DNA of 64,000 nucleotides from Rhodospirillales bacterium (GTDB lineage: Bacteria > Pseudomonadota > Alphaproteobacteria > Acetobacterales > Acetobacteraceae). Position numbers and translations under genes: made by a program. The notes beneath the pieces were generated by a model. The model ran no database searches. It saw nothing but the letters and a program-made list of their open reading frames with translations, and was not told where the DNA came from. The stretch covers positions 1 to 64,000 of the forward strand of contig JANXTF010000066.1 of the NCBI GenBank assembly GCA_025352565.1, written 5' to 3'. Positions 18,155 through 25,797 of the stretch are shown one piece after another. Positions within the stretch are counted from its first letter, which is position 1. Every line of letters begins with the position of its first letter.

Positions 18155-18540
18155 TGCTGGTGACGTTGCAGCCGCCCGGCTGGCCGCGCCCGAAAGGCTA
18201 CGCCAACGGCATGGCGGGCGAGGGCCGCATCGTGCTGACCGGCGGACAGATCGGCTGGGACGCGGAGGGCGTGTTCGCCGACGGGCTGGTGGCGCAGGTG
18301 CGCCAGACGCTGCTCAACATCCTTGCCGTCCTAGCCGAAGCCGGCGCCGGGCCGGAGCATATCGCGCGCCTCACCTGGTACGTGACCGACATCGAAGCCT
18401 ATCGCAACGCGGGGCGCGACATGGGGGCCGCATGGCGCGAGGTGATGGGCCGCAACTTCCCCGCCATGGCGGTGATCGGCGTGACCGCGCTGGTCGAGCG
18501 GGCGGCCCTGGTCGAAATCGAGGCGACCGCGATCCTGTAG
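18154..18540 (+). CDS. RidA family enamine/imine deaminase
   Basis: A 128-residue RidA (YjgF/YER057c/UK114) protein with the family core: LTGGQIGWD, FADGLVAQVRQTLLNI, TWYVTDIEAYR, and FPAMAVIGVTALVERAALVEIEATAIL ending. The usual RidA Arg (R105 in others, in the PaRs.v motif) aligns with the FPAMAVIGV region, where Arg is missing, so it may be a subgroup other than archetypal RidA. RidA proteins hydrolyse enamines and imines to ketones and ammonia. The expected product of 2-aminobenzoyl-CoA monooxygenase/reductase is an enamine, so this co-transcribed protein fits as the deaminating step (inference). Confidence 0.85.
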   Translation: MLVTLQPPGWPRPKGYANGMAGEGRIVLTGGQIGWDAEGVFADGLVAQVRQTLLNILAVLAEAGAGPEHIARLTWYVTDIEAYRNAGRDMGAAWREVMGRNFPAMAVIGVTALVERAALVEIEATAIL

Positions 18541-18622
18541 CTTCCTTCCCCCCCCCCCAACGGGGCCACAACGGGGAGGGGGGAGACAATCAAACGGCGG
18601 CGACATCCCTGGTAATCGCCGG
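18541..18622. terminator. Poly-C/poly-G hairpin between convergent operons
   Basis: The 82 bp between the RidA stop and the stop of the minus-strand SDR contain an 11-C homopolymer (18548-18558) and a GGGGAGGGGGG tract (18573-18583) that can pair to a strong GC hairpin. It probably terminates both convergent operons. No U-tract is present. Confidence 0.5.
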
Positions 18623-19345
18623 CTAAACCGCCAAACTCCCCAAACTGGCCCCGCCGCACACGAACAAGGTCTGCCCCGTCACGAACCCCGCCCCCGCGTC
18701 GGCAAAGAACATCACCGCCCGCGCCACATCTCCCGGCCGCCCCAGCCGCTTCACCGGAATGCCCGCCGCCAGCCGCGTCTCGCGCTCGCTCCCCGCCGGC
18801 ACCACCTCGTGGAACATCCGCGTCCCCCCGATCGGCCCCGGCGCCACCAAATTCACCGTGATCCCATTGGCCGCCAGTTCCAGCGCCCAGGTCCGCGCCA
18901 TCCCGATCATGCCCGCCTTCGTCGCCGAATAGGCGGTCCGCGTCTCCGCCCCCAGTGCGGCGCGCGAGGACAGCAGCACCACGCGCCCGAACCCACGCCG
19001 CTTCATTCCCGGCAGCACCGCCTGCAATATCTGCAACGGCGCCCCGAGATGCAGTTGCGTCAGCGCCTGGAGATCCTCCAGCTTCACATCCGCCAGCAGG
19101 TCGGGCCGGATCACCCCCGCGTTGTGGATGAGGTGGCTCACCTCGAACCGCGCGGCGAGGTCGGCCGCCATTTGCGCGGTCGAGTCCGGGTCCATCAAAT
19201 CGACCACCACCACGCGCAGCCGCTCATGCTCCCAGTCGGGCGCCTCGTGTGCCACGGAAATAACCTCGTAGCCCTCCGCGATCATCGCCCGGCAGATCGC
19301 GCTCCCGATGCCGCCCGATCCGCCGGTGACGATCGCGACGCTCAA
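18623..19345 (-). CDS. SDR family oxidoreductase, last gene of the indole-type operon
   Basis: A 240-residue classical SDR: TGGSGGIG, HNAG in place of NNAG, Ser in LLSSRAALG, YSATK, and a terminal FVTGQTLFVCGG. It is the last gene of the leftward operon that starts at iorA and overlaps the cyclase-family gene by four bases (ATGA). A dehydrogenase could oxidise a dihydrodiol or dioxindole produced after the Rieske step (inference). Confidence 0.87.
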   Translation of the reverse strand: MSVAIVTGGSGGIGSAICRAMIAEGYEVISVAHEAPDWEHERLRVVVVDLMDPDSTAQMAADLAARFEVSHLIHNAGVIRPDLLADVKLEDLQALTQLHLGAPLQILQAVLPGMKRRGFGRVVLLSSRAALGAETRTAYSATKAGMIGMARTWALELAANGITVNLVAPGPIGGTRMFHEVVPAGSERETRLAAGIPVKRLGRPGDVARAVMFFADAGAGFVTGQTLFVCGGASLGSLAV

Positions 19346-20133
19346 GAGGCGACCAGCGCCAGCACCCGCAGCGGGCTGCCGCTGCCGCCCTGGATTTTCA
19401 GCGGCGGGCTCACGATCACCGCCCCGGTCGCCGGCAGCTTGTCAAGGTTGGACAGGCATTGCAGGCCGTAGCGGCCCTTGCCGTGCATGTAGAAATGCGC
19501 GGGGTAGGGCGGTGTGAAATGATGCGCCTGCCCGGCATCGGTGCCGATGGTCTCGGTGCCGAAGCCCAGCACGTCGCGCTCCTCCACCAGGAAGCGCACG
19601 GCTTCGGGGTCCGGTCCCGGCGTGTGCGCGCCGTCCTCCTTCATGTTCGCGTAGGCGGCCCCCGAGCGTTTCGACCAGTCGGTCCGCAGCAGCACCCAGC
19701 ACCCGGCCGGGATGGGTCCATGCGCCGCCTCCCACGCTTCCAGCACCGAGCGCGTCAGCACGAAATCATGGTTCGCCGCCGTCTCCCTCGAGCAATCGAT
19801 CACCACGGCGGGCGCGATGAACTTGTCGGCCGGGATGGTGTCCACCGTGTTGTTCGGGAAATCCTTGCCCGAGACCCAATGGATCGGCGCGTCGTAATGC
19901 GTGCCGGTGTGTTCGCCGCAGGAGAAGTTGTTCCAGTACCAGGCAGGCCCCCGCGCGTCGTAGCGCGAGATCTCCTCCAGGCGGAACGGCGCGCATTGGC
20001 CGAACTCCGGTGGCAGCGCGATGGTCGGGAAATCCGCTGACAACGTCTGCGTGAGGTCGATCACGGTGATGCGGCCGCTGACGAGGTCGGCGGCGAAATC
20101 GGCCAAACTGCTTGTGGGTGTGGGGCTGCTCAT
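19342..20133 (-). CDS. Cyclase-family (PF04199) metal hydrolase, isatin-hydrolase candidate
   Basis: A 263-residue member of the cyclase/kynurenine-formamidase superfamily. The metal site HTGTHYDAPIH is intact (His75, His79, Asp81, His85), preceded by WYWNNFSCGE. Family members include kynurenine formamidase, isatin hydrolase and polyketide-type cyclases; all open or form amide or ester bonds with a Mn or Zn ion. With a Rieske dioxygenase, an IorAB pair and a 2-aminobenzoyl-CoA-type enzyme nearby, opening of isatin to isatinate is the most coherent guess, but formamidase activity cannot be excluded. ATG at 20133 is preceded by AAAGGAACG at good spacing. Confidence 0.85.
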   Translation of the reverse strand: MSSPTPTSSLADFAADLVSGRITVIDLTQTLSADFPTIALPPEFGQCAPFRLEEISRYDARGPAWYWNNFSCGEHTGTHYDAPIHWVSGKDFPNNTVDTIPADKFIAPAVVIDCSRETAANHDFVLTRSVLEAWEAAHGPIPAGCWVLLRTDWSKRSGAAYANMKEDGAHTPGPDPEAVRFLVEERDVLGFGTETIGTDAGQAHHFTPPYPAHFYMHGKGRYGLQCLSNLDKLPATGAVIVSPPLKIQGGSGSPLRVLALVAS

Positions 20134-20146
20134 GAATACGTTCCTT

Positions 20147-21349
20147 TCAAGAGGCGAGTTCGCGTTCCAGAATTTTCGGGTCGTCACGAAAGCGGGCCAG
20201 GATATCCTGCGCGACATCGCCAACCGCCACTTCCTCCACCCCGTCGCGCAACGCCTTGACGATGGCGCTGGCCAGGGCGGCGGGAGCGAGTTTCGGCGGC
20301 GGCACGGCTTGGTGCCATTCGTCGTCCAGCGGCCCGATCAGCGCGTTCACCACCCGGATCGGCCGCAGATCGGCCCGCAAGGCCTGCGAAAGCGACAGGG
20401 CGGCGGATTGGGAGGCGGAATACGCCCCCCAACTCGGCAGATTGGCGAGTGCATACACCGACAGCACATTCACCCACGCGCAGGCCGGATGCGTGCCATC
20501 GGCCGCCCGCGCGCGCAACGCCGGCCCGATTGCCTGCGCCAGCCGCATCGGCCCGAAATACGCCGCCTCCATCTCCACGCGGGCCGTCGTGAGGTCGCCG
20601 CGTTCCAGAATGCCGCCGGGGCGCGTGTGCAGGCCGGTGTTCACCACGATCTCCAGCCGCCCGCCATGGGACGCGGCGCAGCGGTGCACGCTGTCGGCAT
20701 CGGTGAGGTCGAGTTCGATGGTCTCGGCGCCCTCGACAGCCGCGAACGGCCGCCATGTCTCGGCCACTCCCAGCCATACCCGCGCGCCGGCCGCCAGCAT
20801 GGCGCGGGCCACGTCCTGGCCCACCGCATGGCGGCCATCCGTCACCAGCACGCGCCGGTCCTTGGGGTCGCAGGTCATCTCGCGCATCATCGGATCATCC
20901 AGCAGATCGCCCGGTTGCGCGAGGGGCAGCGCCACCATCGCGCCCTGTCCCGCGCGGTCGAGTTTCTGCGCCAGGCGCACCCGGTCGCCTTGCGCCACGC
21001 CGGCCGGCAGGTGCGCGATGACGGCGGGTCCGGCATCCATCGCGACCATGCCGGTGCGCCAGGGCGTGCGCTCACGGAAATACGGGTCGGCGGTGACGCG
21101 GATGGTCGTGGCGGCGATCAGCGTGCCCTCGGGCGGGACCGCACGCCAGGCAAGCCCGTCGTGCAGGCATGTGCCGCAGATTTCGCGAGGCGGGTACTGC
21201 ACGGCCTGGCACGCGGCGCAGACCTGAAGCGCGAACCCGCCGCGCGCGGCCGCCGCCGTGATGCCGAGCGCCGTGCGGCTGCGCGCCGCCGGCGGCTGCA
21301 AGGCCGCGCGGGTACGGAGCAGCGGATTTTTGCGTTTCGGCGGGATCAA
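20147..21349 (-). CDS. DUF35 Zn-ribbon/OB protein fused to a degenerate SDR domain
   Basis: A 400-residue fusion. Residues about 35-150 are a DUF35-type rubredoxin-like Zn ribbon (Cys44, Cys47, Cys58, Cys61) plus an acyl-CoA-binding OB fold, the usual partner of SCPx-like thiolases. Residues about 165-395 are an SDR fold, but the nucleotide motif is degraded (VTDGRHAVGQ) and the catalytic Lys of YxxxK is Gln (YSASQ), so dehydrogenase activity is doubtful. The thiolase-like gene lies directly upstream. The start is taken as TTG at 21349, overlapping that gene's TGA; translation from 21382 would require reading far into it. Confidence 0.8.
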   Translation of the reverse strand: MIPPKRKNPLLRTRAALQPPAARSRTALGITAAAARGGFALQVCAACQAVQYPPREICGTCLHDGLAWRAVPPEGTLIAATTIRVTADPYFRERTPWRTGMVAMDAGPAVIAHLPAGVAQGDRVRLAQKLDRAGQGAMVALPLAQPGDLLDDPMMREMTCDPKDRRVLVTDGRHAVGQDVARAMLAAGARVWLGVAETWRPFAAVEGAETIELDLTDADSVHRCAASHGGRLEIVVNTGLHTRPGGILERGDLTTARVEMEAAYFGPMRLAQAIGPALRARAADGTHPACAWVNVLSVYALANLPSWGAYSASQSAALSLSQALRADLRPIRVVNALIGPLDDEWHQAVPPPKLAPAALASAIVKALRDGVEEVAVGDVAQDILARFRDDPKILERELAS

Positions 21350-22521
21350 CCGTCGACCCCCAGGATCGCGGCCCCGCTGCACAGCCCGCGGTCATAGTTG
21401 ATCATTCCAAAGCCCGATGCCATCGCGACCTTCGCATCGGCCACCTTGGCCCCCAGCGTCTCGCCGGTGAGCTGGCGGATTGCCTCCACCAGCCCAAGAT
21501 GCCCGCCCGCCGCGCCTGCCTGGCCCACCGAAAGTTGGCCGCCCGAGGTGTTGTGCGGGAAGTCTCCCCGCGCGGTGAGGTCATGCGCGCGGACGAAGGC
21601 GGGGCCTTCGCCTTTCGCGCAGAAGCCGAGATCCTCGAACTGCATCATCACGATCACCGGATAATCGTCGTAGGTTTCCAGCAGGTCGATGTCGGCGGGG
21701 GCGACCCCTGCCATGCCGTACAGCTCGTCGCGATCCACCGCCCAGCCGCCGCGCAACTGGATCGGGTCGGCGGCGAAGGCGTTGTGCCGCTCGATGGTGG
21801 AGAGCAGGCGGGCCGATGGCAGGTTCAGCGCACGCGCGGTGTCGTCGCGCATCACCAGGAACGCCTCGGCGCCGGCGCACGGCATGACGCAATCGAACAA
21901 CGCCACCGGATCGGCGATCGGTCGTGCCGCGAGGTATTGCGCCATGGTGAGCGGGCGCTTCATCAAGGCGTGCGGCGTGCTGAGGGCGTTCGTTCGCTGC
22001 GAAACGCAGATGCGCCCGAAATCCTCGCGCGTGGCGCCGTAGGTTCGCATATACGCGTCCGTCAGCAGCGCGAAACTCATGTTCGGGCCGCCGGCGCCGT
22101 AGGGATACACGGCGTCGGTCGAGAAGCGGCTGAAGCCGGTCAGCTGCTGGCGGAAACTGTCCGGATGATTGGTGTCGCCGGCCACGCACGCGACGATATC
22201 GGCGTCCCCGGCCTGCACCGCGCGCGCCGCGCGCCGCAGGGCCACGATGGCGCTGGCGCCGCCCATGGGAATGTGGTCGAGCCAGCGGGGCGAAATGCCG
22301 AAATGCTGCGTAAGGCCAATGGCGGTGTCGAGGCCGAGCGAGAAACTGGAGCAGCAGAACCCATCGAGGTCGGCGGGCCGCAACCCGGCGCGCTTGAGCG
22401 CGGCCGCGAGGGCCTGGCCGATCCAGCGTTGCGCGCCGTGGATGGAGTAGCGTTCGTACGGGATGGTGGTCGGCGCCGCCACCACGATGCCGTCATAACC
22501 CCGCCGCGTGGGTTTCGTCAC
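21346..22521 (-). CDS. Thiolase-like protein without catalytic Cys, putative CoA-dependent retro-aldolase
   Basis: A 391-residue thiolase-superfamily protein of the SCPx/Ltp2 type. At the nucleophile position the usual CA(S/T)G is HIPMGGASA, without Cys, and the HPxGA motif is SVGQAGAAGG, without His. Classical thiolysis is therefore unlikely. Ltp2-type enzymes of steroid breakdown also lack the Cys and, bound to a DUF35 protein, cleave beta-hydroxyacyl-CoA by retro-aldol reaction; the DUF35 partner is encoded immediately downstream. Predicted reaction here: release of acetyl-CoA from a 3-hydroxylated side-chain CoA ester. The start is GTG at 22521, coupled to the stop of the Rieske beta gene. 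Confidence 0.85.
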   Translation of the reverse strand: MTKPTRRGYDGIVVAAPTTIPYERYSIHGAQRWIGQALAAALKRAGLRPADLDGFCCSSFSLGLDTAIGLTQHFGISPRWLDHIPMGGASAIVALRRAARAVQAGDADIVACVAGDTNHPDSFRQQLTGFSRFSTDAVYPYGAGGPNMSFALLTDAYMRTYGATREDFGRICVSQRTNALSTPHALMKRPLTMAQYLAARPIADPVALFDCVMPCAGAEAFLVMRDDTARALNLPSARLLSTIERHNAFAADPIQLRGGWAVDRDELYGMAGVAPADIDLLETYDDYPVIVMMQFEDLGFCAKGEGPAFVRAHDLTARGDFPHNTSGGQLSVGQAGAAGGHLGLVEAIRQLTGETLGAKVADAKVAMASGFGMINYDRGLCSGAAILGVDG

Positions 22522-22991
22522 ATGAACAACTGGATGTTGCCGAACGCGCTATCCGGGTTCACCAGATCGACCCGCTTCAGTTTCATCCGCAACGCACCGT
22601 CGATCATCGTGAGGTGATGGCGGCTCCATCCCGCGTACAACGTCTGTTCGTCCAGTCGCGACTCGACGTAGTGGAAGGGTGTGTAGGTGACGTAGCGGTT
22701 CGCCGCCGCATCGGACTCGTCCACCACGGGCGTCTGCAGCACGTGATGGCAGCGGCTTTTCGGTTTCTGGCTGAAAGTGCGGGCGCCAAGCAGGCGCTCC
22801 ACCCGGATGCGGAGCAGCAATTTGTCGTCGTAGAACAGCGATTGCTGCAATACAGGATCGGTCTGGCCCATTTCCAGCGGCATCCAGTAGCGGCCATCCT
22901 CGGTGAACAGATCGAGCCATTCCTCGAAACGCTGCTCGTCGATCAGGCGTGCCTCATGCACCACGAAGCCGATCAGATCCGCCGCGTTCAT
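22518..22991 (-). CDS. Rieske ring-hydroxylating dioxygenase, beta subunit
   Basis: A 157-residue small subunit of the SnoaL/NTF2-like fold: FVVHEARLIDEQRFEEWLDLF, DGRYWMPLE, and SRCHHVLQTPVV match the benzoate/anthranilate/naphthalene dioxygenase beta family. It has a structural role in the alpha3beta3 hexamer. The ATG at 22991 overlaps the alpha-subunit stop (ATGA); an earlier in-frame start would lie within the alpha gene. Its stop is coupled to the thiolase-like GTG. Confidence 0.9.
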   Translation of the reverse strand: MNAADLIGFVVHEARLIDEQRFEEWLDLFTEDGRYWMPLEMGQTDPVLQQSLFYDDKLLLRIRVERLLGARTFSQKPKSRCHHVLQTPVVDESDAAANRYVTYTPFHYVESRLDEQTLYAGWSRHHLTMIDGALRMKLKRVDLVNPDSAFGNIQLFM

Positions 22992-24298
22992 GCCGGCGCC
23001 ATGAACTTCGCCCAGGCGCGGAACTGGTTGCGCATCTGCCACTCGGTCGTGCCGTTGGTGACCGCCGTTTCCTGATCCCGCTCGGCCGGGTCATACAAAC
23101 GCTGCATGTTCACCCACGGGTTTGCGTCCGAATGCAGGCTCTCCTGCGCGCGCTCGTACATCTCCAGATCGTCATGGCCCACCACCGACGTCGGCGCGTT
23201 CACCAGGCGGCTGTACATGAGGGTGCGTTCGAGCAACTGGTCGGGCGCTCCCACCAGCCGAAAGGTCCAACTCTCCACCAGCGTCCTGTGGGCGGCCAGC
23301 GGCTTGAACACGCGCAGAGTCTGGATCGGCCCCTTCAGCGTCATGTTCGGGAAATACACCGTGTTGTGCCGGTTGATGTCCAGGATGGCCTTGGCGCGGT
23401 CCTCGCCATACGCCGCCACCATCGCGTCGAAATAGCCTGGCACGGCGGAATAGTTGGAATGGATCGAGCCCGCGACGCCGGTATGGCCGTGGCCGTTCGG
23501 CCAGATGCGGATGCCCATGGCTTCGTAAAAGCTGTACGGCGACATGAACGGCGCGTAGATCTCGACCGCCGGATGGCGCGGCGTGCCCTCGGGCTGCTGC
23601 TTCCACAGGCGCGTGGCGGTGCCGGCCGAGCTTTCATGCGCGATCATCGGATGGCAGGTGTCGGTCAGGTTCTCGACCAGCATCTTCCAGTTGCAACGAT
23701 GCATGTAGCGCAGCACGGCGCCGGCGACTTCCAGGCGGCCGACCGGCGAGCGATCCACCATGTTGTCGATGCTGCTGAGCGCGTCGCCGAAATACGTCTC
23801 GAAATCCGGGCCGCCATCATTGATTTTGGCAAACACAAATTCCCGGTATTCCCGCACATGCCGCACCGGCGCCATGCCCTGCGCGGCGGCCGTCGCCTCG
23901 ATGCCGGTGTTATCGTAGCCCTCCTTGAGCGGAATCGAGTGCAGCTTGCCGTCGGTGCGAAACGCCCAGCCGTGATACGGGCAACGGAACAGCCGCCCGG
24001 TGTTGCCGCACACCTCGCTGGCCACCTTGGTGCCCTTGTGGGGGCAGCGATTATGCAGCACCCGCACCACGCCGGTGTGGTCGCGTACCATCACAACGGG
24101 CTGCGCGCCGATGGTGGTGGTGGCGTAGTCGCCCGCATTCGCCACCTGGCTCGCGTGGCCGACATACACCCAGGTGTTGGCGAACAGCCGCTCCATCTCG
24201 AGTGCGAACACGCCGGGGTCGGTATAAACGTCGCGATGAACCTCGGTCTCGCGAACCAGGGCGCGAAGGGCGCCGGCATCGGTGCGATAATCAGGCAT
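22988..24298 (-). CDS. Rieske ring-hydroxylating dioxygenase, alpha subunit
   Basis: A 436-residue catalytic subunit. The Rieske [2Fe-2S] ligands are Cys85, His87, Cys106 and His109 (CPHKG, CPYHGW). The mononuclear Fe site is NLTDTCHPMIAH with His216 and His221, and Asp213 is the bridging residue; a distal acidic ligand is expected near DDLEMYE. It oxidises an aromatic or heteroaromatic ring with O2. No ferredoxin or reductase component is encoded next to it, so electrons must come from elsewhere; the iron-sulphur-bearing IorA upstream is not a usual donor. It overlaps iorB by eight bases. Confidence 0.92.
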   Translation of the reverse strand: MPDYRTDAGALRALVRETEVHRDVYTDPGVFALEMERLFANTWVYVGHASQVANAGDYATTTIGAQPVVMVRDHTGVVRVLHNRCPHKGTKVASEVCGNTGRLFRCPYHGWAFRTDGKLHSIPLKEGYDNTGIEATAAAQGMAPVRHVREYREFVFAKINDGGPDFETYFGDALSSIDNMVDRSPVGRLEVAGAVLRYMHRCNWKMLVENLTDTCHPMIAHESSAGTATRLWKQQPEGTPRHPAVEIYAPFMSPYSFYEAMGIRIWPNGHGHTGVAGSIHSNYSAVPGYFDAMVAAYGEDRAKAILDINRHNTVYFPNMTLKGPIQTLRVFKPLAAHRTLVESWTFRLVGAPDQLLERTLMYSRLVNAPTSVVGHDDLEMYERAQESLHSDANPWVNMQRLYDPAERDQETAVTNGTTEWQMRNQFRAWAKFMAPA

Positions 24299-25796
24299 CG
24301 AGCGTCCTCACTGTCGCCAACGCGCCTTCCAACGCCACGCCCGCCTCATCCACCAGCGCCGCGTCGCGCAGGCGGCGAACCCAATCGGCGGTGTCCGCAC
24401 GGCCCGCCAGCAACGGAATTGCGCCGATCACGCGGTCGAACTTGCTCTGCCCGCGCATGTGAGTGTCCGAATATCCCTTCACCAGCCGGCGGCATTTAAG
24501 CACCTCCAGCGCCAATGCGGGATCATGGTTCATGTGGTGCCGCACAACCGTCAGCCACGCCTCGACATGGGCCATCTCGCGCTCATGGCGCAGCAATGCG
24601 CGGCGCCAGCGGCGCAAGCCCGCGATCAGCCAAAGCGGCAGGAAGCCGGCGACCGACGTGGTCCGCATCCGCCGTCCGTGGTCCACCACGGAACGCAGCG
24701 CGCGCACGAGCATGGGCGAGCCCTCGATGAATGCCCCCAGCCGGCGCGGCAGCGTGCCGCAGACCTCGTCCACGCGCGGGTGCATGAACTCGACGGTGCT
24801 CACCAGCTGATCGGGCCGCGCCGCCACCTCGCGGCGCACGCGATCGAACCGGCTCGCGCGTGTCTTGAGATCGGCCACGCGGATCACGTCGTCATAGGCG
24901 AGCGCAACAGCGACGAACCGCGCCGCCTCGCTCAAAGCGGCGTCGGGCAACGGGCGCAACGTGTCGAGCCGATCGAGATATTCGTGACCGTAGGCGACAT
25001 CCTGATAGTCGATCACGCGGGCGAGCCCGGTGCGGAGCATGGCGCGGGCTTCGGCGGGGAAGGTGGCGATCCGTTCGAGGGCGCGATCAAGCGCCGCGCG
25101 GTCCTGTTCGCGGCCGAAGATCGGCGCCGGTGGCGGCGTCGGCTTCGGGGGCACGATCTCCGGCGCTTCGATGGCGTCGAACCCGGCGGCGAACGCGCGA
25201 AGGCTGGCCGCGACCGCGATGCCGCTCGCGCGGATCGTGTCCTCGAACGCCGCGCGCGGGAACGGCAACGCGGCGGAACCGGCCAGGGCGCCGAACAGCG
25301 AAGCCGAGATCACGCTGCCCGCGCGTTCGGCCAGATATTGCATGTCGGCACACAGGAAGCGCGCCGACAGGCCGTTGGCCGCGGTCAGCACATCGGTGGG
25401 ATCGGTGATGCCGTCCCCTGGCGCTGCCTTTTCCGGCACGGCGAGGGCTCTGTGCGAAGAGGCAATCAGCGTGGTGCGGTCCGGCGACACGAGGCCGCGC
25501 TGGATCGCGCGCCCCGCCTCCATCAACTCCGCCGCGATCACCACATCCACATCGCCCGGCACCGGCAGCAGCGACAATATCGGGTGCGCGCCATCCCGCG
25601 CGCGGATCAGTTCGACATAATAGATCGTGGCGCCGGTGCGCTGGGCCACGCCGGGAACCGACGTGCTTTGCGCGACCCACCCGGCGCCTTCAGCCATCGC
25701 CACGATCCAATCCGCCAACACGCCGCCGCCTTGTCCGCCCATCGCGAGGATGGCGACCGCGAGCGGGCGGTCGGTGGCGATCGCCGGGGAGGCCAT
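24291..25796 (-). CDS. iorB: Indolepyruvate-type 2-oxoacid oxidoreductase, beta subunit
   Basis: A 501-residue long-form IorB. The N half (about 15-205) is the pyruvate-oxidoreductase gamma domain, MGGQGGGVLADWIV and SVPGVAQRTGAT; the C half is the helical DUF6537 region characteristic of proteobacterial long IorB. With IorA it oxidatively decarboxylates an aryl 2-oxoacid to the CoA ester, reducing ferredoxin. It starts 1 bp after the iorA stop and overlaps the Rieske alpha gene. The true substrate could be indole-3-pyruvate, phenylpyruvate or an arylglyoxylate such as isatinate. Confidence 0.9.
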   Translation of the reverse strand: MASPAIATDRPLAVAILAMGGQGGGVLADWIVAMAEGAGWVAQSTSVPGVAQRTGATIYYVELIRARDGAHPILSLLPVPGDVDVVIAAELMEAGRAIQRGLVSPDRTTLIASSHRALAVPEKAAPGDGITDPTDVLTAANGLSARFLCADMQYLAERAGSVISASLFGALAGSAALPFPRAAFEDTIRASGIAVAASLRAFAAGFDAIEAPEIVPPKPTPPPAPIFGREQDRAALDRALERIATFPAEARAMLRTGLARVIDYQDVAYGHEYLDRLDTLRPLPDAALSEAARFVAVALAYDDVIRVADLKTRASRFDRVRREVAARPDQLVSTVEFMHPRVDEVCGTLPRRLGAFIEGSPMLVRALRSVVDHGRRMRTTSVAGFLPLWLIAGLRRWRRALLRHEREMAHVEAWLTVVRHHMNHDPALALEVLKCRRLVKGYSDTHMRGQSKFDRVIGAIPLLAGRADTADWVRRLRDAALVDEAGVALEGALATVRTLDA

Positions 25797-25797
25797 G

